The translations under genes were made by a program, and so were the position numbers. A stretch of DNA of 64,000 nt from Virgibacillus sp. NKC19-16. Lineage in GTDB: Bacteria; Bacillota; Bacilli; Bacillales; Amphibacillaceae. This document shows, piece by piece, positions 16,617-24,961 of the stretch. Each line of letters opens with the position of its first letter. The first letter of the stretch is position 1. The stretch is from assembly GCF_021560035.1 (NCBI RefSeq), contig NZ_CP074373.1, positions 430,001 through 494,000 of the forward strand. Direction: 5' to 3'. A model generated the notes under the pieces. That model was not told the origin of the DNA, made no database searches, and saw only the letters and a list, made by a program, of their open reading frames with translations.

Positions 16617-18072
16617 GTGACACCTCCACCTTGGTTTTCCTATTTTCCGTAGGTTGAAGTGAGTCGTAAATGCTCCAATTCACATCATAAGGATGATCAA
16701 TGGTGTTCTGGGATGATGCTCCTTCCACTTCCTCGATAGGTGCTAATTCATAGAATCTATCATTTATTTCCACCATGTCATACTTGGTTATGAAACTAAA
16801 AAGCCATTTAACCCGTTCTTTTCGCAGTTCCGTCGATTCAATATTTAAGTGATGGGCGATCCTTCCAGGTAAATAAGGGAAATACCGTGAATATACAATG
16901 GATCTTGGTTTTCGCATCCAATTATTTAGTATCGATTTCCATGGTATTTCTCTCGTTTTATTCATATAGGCTCGTGGCCCTTCGGAAAGCATTTCCCCAT
17001 GCATCGAAACTACCTTATATCGGTCCCAATAGGTGATTAAATGTAATTTGTTATAGTGATAACTATTTGGGACATGCACCGCCTGTTTATCAATGATTAC
17101 TTCACCATATTTATTAGCAGTAACCGTGGATTCTTTAAATACGGGATATTCATTCTCAGGTAATGCCAAGCCATATTTCTTTTCTTCTTCCATTAAATCA
17201 GCAATGATATACCCTTTCTTATAATGTTTTCGCTGATGATCTTTTTTACTATGTTCCAGCAATAAACAGCGCAAGTGCGTTAAATCTTCTATGACAGGTG
17301 ACGGTGTGAAGAAATTATATCGAACATAGCCCACCTTATTTTCAACATGCCCTTTCTCATTGCCTTTTCTCGCATTGCAGGCTTGTGGCTCAAATCCATA
17401 ATGGCTGCTGAAACGTTGAAAGGCATCTGTGAAAATAGTTTCCTGCCCTCGTCCTCTAGCTTGAACCACTGCAGCTGAAAGATTATCCAAGCGCAGCTTT
17501 CTTGGAACATATCCAGCCTGTACAAAAAGCATTTTAATGCCTTCTAAAAAACATTCCTGATTTTCTGCAGGTAAAGGAACTACTAATCCACCATTACTAT
17601 ATGGGAAACTCATAATTAAACAATGAACATCCTTCACTTTTCCCTCTTGCACAACCTCTGTGACGCCAAAGTCTACCTGGGCTTCCGCCGGTGGATGTGT
17701 TAGCCTTTCTGCTTCTTCTTTTATTTCATCAGACTCATCTAACACCTTATCTTTCCACTCTTTCACATAGACGCATACCGTCCGGTATGAACCTGGAAAA
17801 CCCAACTTCTGTAGCTGTTCAAAAATGTTTTTATTATTTCTTCTTAATTTCTTTTTAAGCGCATAGTCCTCTGTTAACCAATCCGATACAATTTCGCCCC
17901 ACTTTTCTTCATACATCATTCCTCTCTTTTTCGATTCTCTTTCCTTCGGTAACTGATCCTCATCCGCATACTTCTTCACCGTTTCCCAACAAAAACCAGT
18001 ACGTTTTACAATTTCGTTGATCGATAGTGATTTAATATTCCTTAATTTTTTGATATGATTAATTTCAGGCAT
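16609..18072 (-). CDS. istA: IS21 transposase IstA
   Basis: 487 residues from the ATG at 18072, which has AAAGGAATG upstream; a longer reading from 18102 is less likely. An N-terminal helix-turn-helix (about 5-40, SLSINEIVKRTGFCWETVKK) is followed by a DDE integrase-like core beginning near QVDFGVTEV (about 140). It carries out cut-and-join transposition of the IS together with IstB. The frame is intact. Confidence 0.9.
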   Translation of the reverse strand: MPEINHIKKLRNIKSLSINEIVKRTGFCWETVKKYADEDQLPKERESKKRGMMYEEKWGEIVSDWLTEDYALKKKLRRNNKNIFEQLQKLGFPGSYRTVCVYVKEWKDKVLDESDEIKEEAERLTHPPAEAQVDFGVTEVVQEGKVKDVHCLIMSFPYSNGGLVVPLPAENQECFLEGIKMLFVQAGYVPRKLRLDNLSAAVVQARGRGQETIFTDAFQRFSSHYGFEPQACNARKGNEKGHVENKVGYVRYNFFTPSPVIEDLTHLRCLLLEHSKKDHQRKHYKKGYIIADLMEEEKKYGLALPENEYPVFKESTVTANKYGEVIIDKQAVHVPNSYHYNKLHLITYWDRYKVVSMHGEMLSEGPRAYMNKTREIPWKSILNNWMRKPRSIVYSRYFPYLPGRIAHHLNIESTELRKERVKWLFSFITKYDMVEINDRFYELAPIEEVEGASSQNTIDHPYDVNWSIYDSLQPTENRKTKVEVSHV

Positions 18073-18221
18073 TGCCAGCATTCCTTTCATTACTCCCATC
18101 ATTAACAGTTTAGTCGCTATTAACGATAGGGTTTTTTGATCGGGCTGGCAAGCCTTTTTTATTTGTGCAACCTTCTAAGATTTTAGTTGCAATACTCTCT
18201 ACTTTTATTATGCACTAAACA

Positions 18222-18226
18222 AGTGT
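18222..18226 (+). repeat. Right 5 bp target-site duplication of the IS21 element
   Basis: AGTGT, matching 15813-15817 and directly following the CA end of the insertion. Confidence 0.8.
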
Positions 18227-18965
18227 TACTACAAAAAGTCCTTTGCTTTTAACAGGTATGGGGTTAATAAGCTGTGGATATTGTGGTTCGCCATTAACTA
18301 CAACTTATAATACTAAATCTTACACTAGAAAAAATGGAGAAAAGGTTAAAAGGAGAAGTCCTAAGTATAGATGTAGCGGCAAGGCTCATAAAATGACTAA
18401 GTGTGCTGGACAAACCATATATTCTCATAATAGAATTGAATCTGTTTTTTTGAATGAAATATCAAAGTTTATAGAAGGATTTCGAGAGGAAGACCTGGAA
18501 AAAAGAATTAAAAGTTCTGTTAATAGGATTGAAAAGAAATCTGATGTAGAATTAAAAAGTCAAAAAAGAAAATTATCTAAGAATAAGAAGGAATTGGAAG
18601 TGCTACATGATGAAGTAGTTAAAAGTTTGACTGGTGACAGTAGTTTTACTCCCGAATTGTTAAATGAATTGATGAAGAAAAAGGAAATCACAATCAAAGA
18701 AATTGAAAACAAAATTGAAATATTGGAAAAGGATTTACAAAAGGAAAAAGATGAGATTGGACAAATAGAGAAGATAAAGTCATTTATTCCCGATTGGAAA
18801 AATGAATTTGAAAATCTTGATTTGCCTGAAAAGAAGGTGGCAATAAGTAAAATTATCAAACAAGTAACAGTCTATAGAGAAGAAATAAAAATCGAATTTA
18901 ATTTTAATATCAAAGAGTTTATTGACAGCATTAACTTTAATAAAAAAGTCGACCAAGTTTCTTGA
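18227..18965 (+). pseudogene. Large serine recombinase, 3' part, separated by IS21
   Basis: Contains the residues LLLTGMGLISCGYCGSPL and a second Cys pair (RCSGKAHKMTKCAG), forming the zinc-ribbon domain of large serine recombinases. A coiled coil of about 110 residues follows (roughly 18440-18780), then a C-terminal tail. These parts bind the attachment site and control synapsis. The fragment lacks its own good start; a TTG at 18243 could be used but gives no catalytic domain. It is in frame with the 5' part after precise removal of the IS. Confidence 0.88.
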
Positions 18966-19052
18966 ATTTCACTATCCATTAATCGTATGAGTGAAGAAAT
19001 TGAAAAAAATAGCATGGTCGACTGATAATCTAATTTAATTACTAACATGTTT

Positions 19053-19102
19053 CGGGGCAGTGAAAGCACCTAACGAGGACTCCCAGCTGAGCTAATGCCC
19101 CG
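19053..19102 (-). other. tRNA-like fragment at the ICE/chromosome junction
   Basis: On the minus strand the first 22 bases match the acceptor and D-arm of a Bacillus alanine/valine-type tRNA (GGGGCATTAGCTCAGCTGGG). The 3' end supplies TGCCCC, which pairs with the acceptor GGGGCA. No anticodon loop or T-arm is present, so it is not a functional tRNA. It may be a decayed tRNA, a remnant of an integration site, or a tRNA-mimicking structure. Confidence 0.4.
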
Positions 19103-19212
19103 GTGGATAATATGATCAATCCGAAATATATTCTACATGTTTTCTATTTCTTTTTCAAGTAAATTGGTAGTAGAATATTTATTGATATATATTTTATATA
19201 ATTTTTTAAATA

Positions 19213-19242
19213 TTTACAAACATATATACTATGCGTTATAGT
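19213..19242 (+). promoter_or_regulatory. Sigma-A-like promoter for yhdT-panF
   Basis: TTTACA (19213-19218), an 18 bp spacer and TATAGT (19237-19242), 42 bases before the yhdT start. Confidence 0.55.
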
Positions 19243-19283
19243 ATAGAAGAAAACGATTGAAAGTAGAAAAAGGAGCATTGGCA

Positions 19284-19568
19284 ATGAAACATAATAATCT
19301 AGTAAATAATGACTATCGTTTTAAAATAGCCAATAGGGAAGCATTAATTGGTGTGGGCCTTGCTATTTTTAACTTTATCTGGTGGTATGGATTTGCCTAT
19401 GGACTCGGGAGCAAGGATCCTAGTGAATATAGTTATGTATTCGGATTTCCGGCATGGTTTTTTTATAGCTGTGTGCTTGGAGTCATCGTAATGTCTGTGC
19501 TGGTCATCATTGTTGTGAAGAAATTCTTTGTAGATGTTCCATTTGATGATGAGGGAGAGGACAAATGA
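19284..19568 (+). CDS. yhdT: YhdT-family membrane protein (DUF997)
   Basis: 94 residues from ATG 19284 (AAAAGGAGC upstream). A TTG at 19257 is a possible but less likely start. Two membrane segments (about 24-44 and 56-76), with FNFIWWYGFAYGLG, are typical of YhdT. The family occurs directly before panF in many bacteria, as here with a 4-base ATGA overlap. It may be a small partner of the symporter; its exact role is unknown. Confidence 0.8.
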   Translation: MKHNNLVNNDYRFKIANREALIGVGLAIFNFIWWYGFAYGLGSKDPSEYSYVFGFPAWFFYSCVLGVIVMSVLVIIVVKKFFVDVPFDDEGEDK

Positions 19569-21010
19569 ACTGGCAGGCTTTAATTCCATTAATAGGGTTT
19601 TTAATACTTATTTTCATTATCGGGATCTGGACAAGCAGACATCTTAAGGGATCAAGTTCCTTCTTGCAGGATTATTTTTTAGGTGGCAGGAGCCTCGGTG
19701 GCTTTATTTTGGCGATGACGATGACTTCTACATATGGGAGCGCCAGCAGCTTTATTGGTGGCCCCGGTTCTGCCTATAACGAAGGCTTAGGTTGGGTTTT
19801 ACTGGCGATGTCCCAGGTTGCTACGGGTTATTTTGTGTTAATGGTTTTAGGTAAAAAGTTTGCGATTGTAACAAGAAGATATAAAGCTGTTACGATGGTC
19901 GATTTTTTAAAGGAAAGGTATCAATCCAAATGGGTAGTCTTGTTCTCGGCATTCAGTATTATTGTATTTTTATTCTCAGCAATGGCAGCACAATGGATTG
20001 GTGGGGCTAGATTAATAGAATCTTTAACTGGCCTATCCTACATAGGAGCATTGTTTATATTCGCCTTATCTGTACTTATTTACGTGACAATTGGTGGATT
20101 TCGGGCGGTTGCTTTGACGGATGCGATTCAGGGCAGTGTGATGTTCGTTGGAACGTTGATTTTGTTAATTGCCACAATCATTGCTGGTGGCGGGGTATCT
20201 GCAATTATGTCTGATCTTGCCACGGAGAATCCAAATTTGATAACACCATTTGGAGCAGATGGGTCATTAACGCCACGATATGTATCATCCTTTTGGATAC
20301 TTGTCGGTGTCGGGGTTGTTGCATTGCCACAGATTACAGTGAGGGCAATGTCTTATAAAAATTCAAAATCGATGCACCGGGCATTAATTATTGGAACGAT
20401 CGTAGTCGGATTTATCATGCTTAATATGCACCTGATTGGTGTGTTTGCACGACCGATTTTACCAGGCATTGAAGTGGGTGATAGAGTCATGCCGTTGATT
20501 GCGCTTGAGGTTTTGCCCGCGTGGCTGGCTGGAGTTGTGTTGGCAGCACCAATGGCAGCAATTATGTCCACAGTGGATTCATTGCTGTTGTTAGTTAGTT
20601 CTACGATTGTAAAAGATGTTTACATAAATTATGTAGAGCCAAAGGCATCATATAAAAAGGTCATGCGATTAAGTATTGGCGTGACAGCTGTTTTAGGGAT
20701 CATCGTATTTTTATTAGCGTTGGATCCGCCTGATTTAATTATTTGGCTAAACCTATTTGCATTTGGCGGGTTGGAAGCTGCATTTATTTGGCCGATTGTG
20801 CTGGGGCTCTATTGGCGCAAAGGGAATAAATACGGGGCACTGGCCTCGATGATCGCAGGGGTTGGGCTATATGTATTATCTGATACATTCTTCCCGCAGC
20901 CGCTGGGATTACATTCGGTCGTGCTGCCAGTCGTCCTGTCATTGATAGCCTATGTTGTGGTTAGTTTGGGGACCCAGCGAAAAGCGGATGTAGAAAATGT
21001 AGGAATTTAA
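19565..21010 (+). CDS. panF: Sodium/pantothenate symporter PanF
   Basis: 481 residues, full length for the sodium:solute symporter (SSS) family, with about 13 membrane helices. DYFLGGRSLGGFILAMTMT and ASSFIGGPGSAYNEGLGWVL match the PanF subgroup. It brings pantothenate (vitamin B5) in with sodium for coenzyme A synthesis. The start overlaps the yhdT stop, so the two are co-translated. A bidirectional terminator follows. Confidence 0.88.
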   Translation: MNWQALIPLIGFLILIFIIGIWTSRHLKGSSSFLQDYFLGGRSLGGFILAMTMTSTYGSASSFIGGPGSAYNEGLGWVLLAMSQVATGYFVLMVLGKKFAIVTRRYKAVTMVDFLKERYQSKWVVLFSAFSIIVFLFSAMAAQWIGGARLIESLTGLSYIGALFIFALSVLIYVTIGGFRAVALTDAIQGSVMFVGTLILLIATIIAGGGVSAIMSDLATENPNLITPFGADGSLTPRYVSSFWILVGVGVVALPQITVRAMSYKNSKSMHRALIIGTIVVGFIMLNMHLIGVFARPILPGIEVGDRVMPLIALEVLPAWLAGVVLAAPMAAIMSTVDSLLLLVSSTIVKDVYINYVEPKASYKKVMRLSIGVTAVLGIIVFLLALDPPDLIIWLNLFAFGGLEAAFIWPIVLGLYWRKGNKYGALASMIAGVGLYVLSDTFFPQPLGLHSVVLPVVLSLIAYVVVSLGTQRKADVENVGI

Positions 21011-21019
21011 AATATAAAG

Positions 21020-21041
21020 GGCGAGCTTGCGTAAGCTCGCC
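21020..21041. terminator. Bidirectional terminator between panF and the acetoacetyl-CoA synthetase gene
   Basis: GGCGAGCTT and AAGCTCGCC (9 bp, perfect) around a 4 nt GCGT loop, flanked by TTTA/TAAA. It serves the converging panF and acyl-CoA synthetase genes. Confidence 0.8.
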
Positions 21042-21042
21042 T

Positions 21043-23037
21043 TTATTGTTGATTTGTCTTTATTTCCTGATCAAATTGTATAAAATAATCCAGAGCTTCC
21101 TCATTAGCTAATGACCCTTTATTAACTACCTTATCAAGAGGTTCTCCCATCAGTAGTTTCTTAACTGGGATTTCTAATTTTTTTCCGTTTAATGTTTGAG
21201 GTAGATCTGGTACTTCATAAATTCCTGTTGGAACATGCCGTGGAGAGCATTGTTCTTTGATTTGCTTTTTAATGACTTGCTGAATTTTATCTGTTAGCAC
21301 ATAGCCCTCTGTCATTACAACAAATAGTGGTGTGAAAGAATCACTATTATCCTTTGGAATGTCCACGATCAAACTATCAGCAACTTCCTTCACCTGATCG
21401 ACAGCCCGGTAAATTTCGCTTGTGCCAATTCGAATACCGGCACGGTTAATCGTTGCATCCGAACGCCCATAAATAACACACGTTCCGCGATCTGTGACTT
21501 TTAAGTAGTCACCATGCCGCCAAATTCCCGGATATATATCGAAATAACTGTCATGCATGCGGCTCCCGTCCGAATCATTCCAAAAATATATCGGCATCGA
21601 AGGGAATGGTTCGGTAAGTACTAATTCGCCTACTTCCTCTATTTCAGGCTTGCCATCATCACTGAAGCTTTCTATTTTAGCACCAAGTCCCCGGCACTGT
21701 AATTCTCCAGCATAAACTGGTAAAATCGGTGCGCCTAAAATAAAAGCGGTGCATACATCGGTTCCCCCACTTGCGGAGGCAATCCACAGATCTTCTTTTA
21801 CATTTTCATAGCACCACTGAAAGCCTTCTGGCGGTAAGGGCGACCCAGTGGAGCTGATATTTTTCAAATGACTTAGGTCAAATTCCTCGCCAGGTTTAAA
21901 TGCATCATCTTTCATACAAGACGTGATGTAGCTTGCACTCGTACCGAATACAGTCATTTTGGTGTCTTCTGCAAATTTCCAGAGCATTTTTTTATCCGGA
22001 TAGGCAGGGTTTCCATCATATAAAATAATCGTGCTGCCTGTAAGAAGTCCACCGACAAGAAAGTTCCACATCATCCAGCCGGTTGTTGTATACCAGAAGA
22101 ATCGGTCGTCTTCGCCTAAGTCTGCATGGAAGGTGAGTGCTTTTAGGTGTTCGATTAGGATGCCTCCTTGGCTTTGGACAATTGGCTTCGGCTTTCCGGT
22201 TGTTCCCGATGAAAACAATACCCATAATGGATCATTGAATGGGACATGAACGCAAGTGAGCGTGAGTTGTCCATTTGTTTTTACTGCATTTGTCCAAGGT
22301 ATGACATTTTTACAGCCACTAAAATCCGGATTTTCATGTAAGTAAGGAATTGCAATGGTTGCTTCTAACGTCGGTAGCTCTGATTGGATGCTTTCTACAA
22401 CTTCTGTACGGTCAAAATTTTTCCCGCTATAGCTATAGCCGTCCACCGTAACCATCACTTTTGGCTCGATTTGTTTAAAGCGGTCGATGACACTTTGTGT
22501 TCCGAAATCAGGTGAAGCACTTGACCAAATGGCCCCAAGACTAGCTGTGGCTAAGAAGGCCACAACAGATTCATAGATATTAGCTACATATGCCACAACA
22601 CGATCACCTTTTTGGACACCGAGTTTTTGGAGTGTTTGTTGTAACGCTGCAGTTTCCTGATAAAGTTGCTTCCAGGTGACTTCTGATTTTCCCCGCATTT
22701 CGGAAGCATGAATAATGGCGGCCTTATTTTCATCACGATTTCTGAAAATATGTTCCGTGTAACTGATTGTGCTTTCCGGAAACCATCTGGCACCAGGCAT
22801 TTTATGTGATGTTAAAACAGTTTCATAGGGTTGCTTCGATTGAATATCAAAGTACTCCCACTGTGATTCCCAAAATGCTTCTACCTCATTTACAGACCAT
22901 TTCCATAGGGAATGATAATCATCAAAATACAAGTTTTTATGTTCCCTCAACCACTTCATATAATCGTAAAGGAATGATTGATGTTTCCAGTCTTCATCAG
23001 GTTCCCATAGTAAAGTACCCTCTTCAATTTGCTCCAT
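21043..23037 (-). CDS. Acetoacetyl-CoA synthetase
   Basis: 664 residues, an adenylate-forming enzyme of the acetoacetate-CoA ligase type. It has the ATP-binding motif VLFSSGTTGKPKPI (about 265-280), WIASASGGTDVC, and a C-terminal YGRSDATINRAGIRIGTSEI region. The N-terminal extension (DYMKWLREHKNLYFDDYHSLWKWS) separates this group from acetyl-CoA synthetase. It activates acetoacetate to acetoacetyl-CoA for ketone body or polyhydroxybutyrate use. Gene stands alone; a GGAGG site precedes the ATG. Confidence 0.85.
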   Translation of the reverse strand: MEQIEEGTLLWEPDEDWKHQSFLYDYMKWLREHKNLYFDDYHSLWKWSVNEVEAFWESQWEYFDIQSKQPYETVLTSHKMPGARWFPESTISYTEHIFRNRDENKAAIIHASEMRGKSEVTWKQLYQETAALQQTLQKLGVQKGDRVVAYVANIYESVVAFLATASLGAIWSSASPDFGTQSVIDRFKQIEPKVMVTVDGYSYSGKNFDRTEVVESIQSELPTLEATIAIPYLHENPDFSGCKNVIPWTNAVKTNGQLTLTCVHVPFNDPLWVLFSSGTTGKPKPIVQSQGGILIEHLKALTFHADLGEDDRFFWYTTTGWMMWNFLVGGLLTGSTIILYDGNPAYPDKKMLWKFAEDTKMTVFGTSASYITSCMKDDAFKPGEEFDLSHLKNISSTGSPLPPEGFQWCYENVKEDLWIASASGGTDVCTAFILGAPILPVYAGELQCRGLGAKIESFSDDGKPEIEEVGELVLTEPFPSMPIYFWNDSDGSRMHDSYFDIYPGIWRHGDYLKVTDRGTCVIYGRSDATINRAGIRIGTSEIYRAVDQVKEVADSLIVDIPKDNSDSFTPLFVVMTEGYVLTDKIQQVIKKQIKEQCSPRHVPTGIYEVPDLPQTLNGKKLEIPVKKLLMGEPLDKVVNKGSLANEEALDYFIQFDQEIKTNQQ

Positions 23038-23110
23038 CTAACCCCTCCTGAATATGATAACCATTAGTTTCATTATATGGAATCGCTTACTTTATGTAAA
23101 GGCAAGATTA

Positions 23111-23140
23111 TTCGACAAAATCCGGGGCGTGCCAGGCACT
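23111..23140 (+). repeat. Dispersed REP-like repeat, copy 1
   Basis: This 30-base segment matches the reverse complement of 38995-39024 at 24 of 30 positions, sharing TTCGACAAAAT and a GTGCC-N3-CAC quasi-palindrome. It lies in the gap upstream of the acetoacetyl-CoA synthetase gene. Similar GGTGCC-type hairpin elements are scattered in Bacillaceae genomes. Confidence 0.6.
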
Positions 23141-23149
23141 GTTCGGTTA

Positions 23150-23270
23150 CACGAACGCGGAATAAAACAGCACGACCGCGAAACAAAGGGGTCTGAACGC
23201 GGAACAGCTGCCTCTGACCGCTGGACAAACGAGCCTGTGAGCGGAGTACCCGCCCGTGTGCGCTGGACAA
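23150..23270. repeat. Degenerate tandem repeat, about 21-23 bp period
   Basis: A motif near GAACGCGGAAC recurs at about 23153, 23174, 23195, 23216, 23239 and 23260 with drift (GACCGCGAAAC, GACCGCTGGAC, GAGCGGAGTAC). The GC content is much higher than that of its surroundings. Short open frames on both strands are a by-product of the repeat. It fills the 23041-23302 gap between the synthetase gene and the DUF3021 gene. Confidence 0.6.
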
Positions 23271-23302
23271 CTCAGCACTGAAGCTTTTATTTTGTAGTTC
23301 CA

Positions 23303-23713
23303 CTAGTTCTTTTTCCGCAATTCTTCATTCAACGAAGCTTCCACTTTTTTGAAATATATATAAAATCCAGTCCAAACTAAGGTATAAAACGCAATCCACA
23401 CGAGTGCGCTGCTGAGAATAGCAAGTGGTGTAAAGGGGACCCATCCAGCCGACAACGCAATGATAAAATAAACAGTAATCGATAGGCTGAAATGGATAAC
23501 GGTTTGTTTTAGATAACTCCAGTCATGAACCTCAAATATAAAAGAAGATAATCCAAAGTAAATACCAACCACCAAACTGCCCAACATACCCAGCCAAATT
23601 TCTGATACGGTAGCATCTACTCCATAAAATTTGACAAAGGAAAGAACAACAAAGGTATAAATTCCTCCAACAGCTATCCCGGCTGTAATCCGTTTTAGCG
23701 CTTCAACGATCAT
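23303..23713 (-). CDS. DUF3021 membrane protein
   Basis: 136 residues from the ATG at 23713 with AAGGGTGGG upstream; an upstream GTG is possible. Four membrane segments in a DUF3021 fold (VGIYFGLSSFIFEVHDWSYL). Genes of this family usually follow a LytTR regulator and are thought to modulate it at the membrane. Its start overlaps the end of the LytTR gene, and it is the last gene of the four-gene leftward operon. Confidence 0.75.
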   Translation of the reverse strand: MIVEALKRITAGIAVGGIYTFVVLSFVKFYGVDATVSEIWLGMLGSLVVGIYFGLSSFIFEVHDWSYLKQTVIHFSLSITVYFIIALSAGWVPFTPLAILSSALVWIAFYTLVWTGFYIYFKKVEASLNEELRKKN

Positions 23714-24164
23714 ATGCTTGCCCACCCTTCATCAGCTTTTCCTTTATGGCTGCCACATATTTTCTCGTAATATATTCTTTATTTCCGGAATGAAAGTAAA
23801 CACAAAGATTGCCGTTAAAGGATAACTCGAAACGCTCGATACGATTTATGTTTCCAATCACTGATTTGGAAAAACGTGTAAAGTCATAAGGGGTCAGCAT
23901 TTCCTCAACTTCATACAGCTTCATTTTTACTTCAATCGTTCGACCTTTTAATGTAGCAAATATTTTTCTCTTTTCAGCATAAACAAAATCGATCTCGTTC
24001 GGGTCCAGAAGTATCGTCTGATCAGATTCGATGCCGAATAAACGCTGCTGTCTTCGCTTCTTTACAATCTTCACAATTTCCTCCAGCTCCTCTGTCCATT
24101 CCCTCGCTTGAATGGTTACCGAAGTTTCCTCATACTTATCATCGATATCAATGTTTATTTTCAT
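23703..24164 (-). CDS. LytTR DNA-binding regulator
   Basis: 153 residues. An N-terminal segment (1-50) without a receiver domain is followed by a LytTR domain (about 55-145, with IDFVYAEKRKIFATLKGRTI and FTRFSKSVIGNINRI). It likely controls the ABC transporter genes it is cotranscribed with, under the influence of the neighbouring DUF3021 protein. The ligand or stress is unknown. Confidence 0.82.
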   Translation of the reverse strand: MKINIDIDDKYEETSVTIQAREWTEELEEIVKIVKKRRQQRLFGIESDQTILLDPNEIDFVYAEKRKIFATLKGRTIEVKMKLYEVEEMLTPYDFTRFSKSVIGNINRIERFELSFNGNLCVYFHSGNKEYITRKYVAAIKEKLMKGGQAYDR

Positions 24165-24185
24165 CAGGTCATTCCCCCAGTAATT

Positions 24186-24932
24186 CTAACCTCTGGCCTG
24201 TTTTAAAAAAAATGGATAGCTAAGTAATGCTATCATAAATCCTGCAAACCCAAATCCAAATAGGATGAGCGCAACTTGAAAAAGTTCCGCATATGGCAAT
24301 GTGCCTGCCATGGCATCTTGGAATGCTTGATGTGCCCAGGATTGAGGCAGTAATTTGCTGATTGTTTGCATAAATGCAGGCATCGTGTCGAGTGGCATCA
24401 TTTGTCCGCCAAGTAATCCACCGCCAAGGGCTATCACTTGGGTGATCGCAATTCCCATGTTTAATGTTTTGACAAGCAGCGCGAGTGCGAGTCCAATTCC
24501 GGTTACAGTAAATGTTAAAAACACAGCTAATAGCAGCAAGTGAAATGGCTGCTCCAGTGGTATGCTATAGACGAGCCTGCCAAATAATAGCAAGATGAAA
24601 ATCTGTATGAATACAATAAACATGTTCGGAATCCATTTTCCCAGTAAATATAAATAGGGGGAAAGCGGCGTGCTTGCGATTCTGGCAGTCATCCCGAGAT
24701 TCCTATCCTTAAGCACCGTTTCAACCATATTAATCATGATGAAAAACACAAACATAACGGTGTAGCCTGGTACGATTGATAGGATAATTTGTTCACGGAT
24801 GGCTGCTTCAGTTCCGGAAGTAAGTACAGCGATAAATAAAACCGTAAAAATAATTGGTAAAATCAACATCCAAAATAATAGGCCTCTGTCTTGAAGATAT
24901 TTTTTCATTTCGATGAAAATTAACGCTCCCAT
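24186..24932 (-). CDS. ABC-2 type transporter permease
   Basis: 248 residues with six membrane segments, of the ABC-2 permease family (drug or lipid exporters). The conserved central stretch includes VIALGGGLLGGQMMPLDTMP. It lies 29 bases after the ATPase gene and pairs with it. The substrate is unknown; the family often exports antibiotics or polymers. Confidence 0.82.
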   Translation of the reverse strand: MGALIFIEMKKYLQDRGLLFWMLILPIIFTVLFIAVLTSGTEAAIREQIILSIVPGYTVMFVFFIMINMVETVLKDRNLGMTARIASTPLSPYLYLLGKWIPNMFIVFIQIFILLLFGRLVYSIPLEQPFHLLLLAVFLTFTVTGIGLALALLVKTLNMGIAITQVIALGGGLLGGQMMPLDTMPAFMQTISKLLPQSWAHQAFQDAMAGTLPYAELFQVALILFGFGFAGFMIALLSYPFFLKQARG

Positions 24933-24961
24933 GGTAAAACCTCCCTATTAGTTTAACATAC

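Larger units (their letters stand above)
15818..18221 (-). mobile_element. IS21-family insertion sequence, 2404 bp
   Basis: The ends are TGTGTTTTGC on the left and, read inward from the right, TGTTTAGTGC. They stay aligned without gaps for about 35 bases, including shared AAAAGT and GAGA blocks and a second TGCAA block, the multi-repeat termini typical of IS21. Two overlapping genes, istA and istB, read leftward, against the recombinase gene. A 5 bp duplication AGTGT flanks it. Both genes are intact, which suggests a recent insertion that may still be mobile. Confidence 0.88.
1..18990 (+). mobile_element. ICEBs1/Tn916-type integrative conjugative element, left end outside window
   Basis: Gene order immA-immR / HTH - DUF961 - conQ - oriT - nicK - conB - conC - conD - conE - conG - cwlT - lipoprotein follows ICEBs1 of Bacillus subtilis almost gene for gene. 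The recombination module differs: a large serine recombinase sits at the right end instead of a tyrosine integrase at the left. The left boundary is before position 1. The right boundary is inferred to lie just after the recombinase stop at 18965; no att core could be defined without the left end. The recombinase is split by an IS21 element and nicK has an apparent frameshift, so the element is probably immobile unless complemented. Confidence 0.9.

Noticed and set aside
19053-19102. Functional tRNA gene
   Set aside because: Acceptor and D-arm are present but there is no anticodon arm or T-arm.
21043-23037. Acetyl-CoA synthetase
   Set aside because: The N-terminal region and length fit acetoacetyl-CoA synthetase better.
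23054-23303. Overlapping open frames on both strands, 75 and 76 codons
   Set aside because: Both are by-products of the GC-rich tandem repeat; no ribosome site and no protein-like composition.
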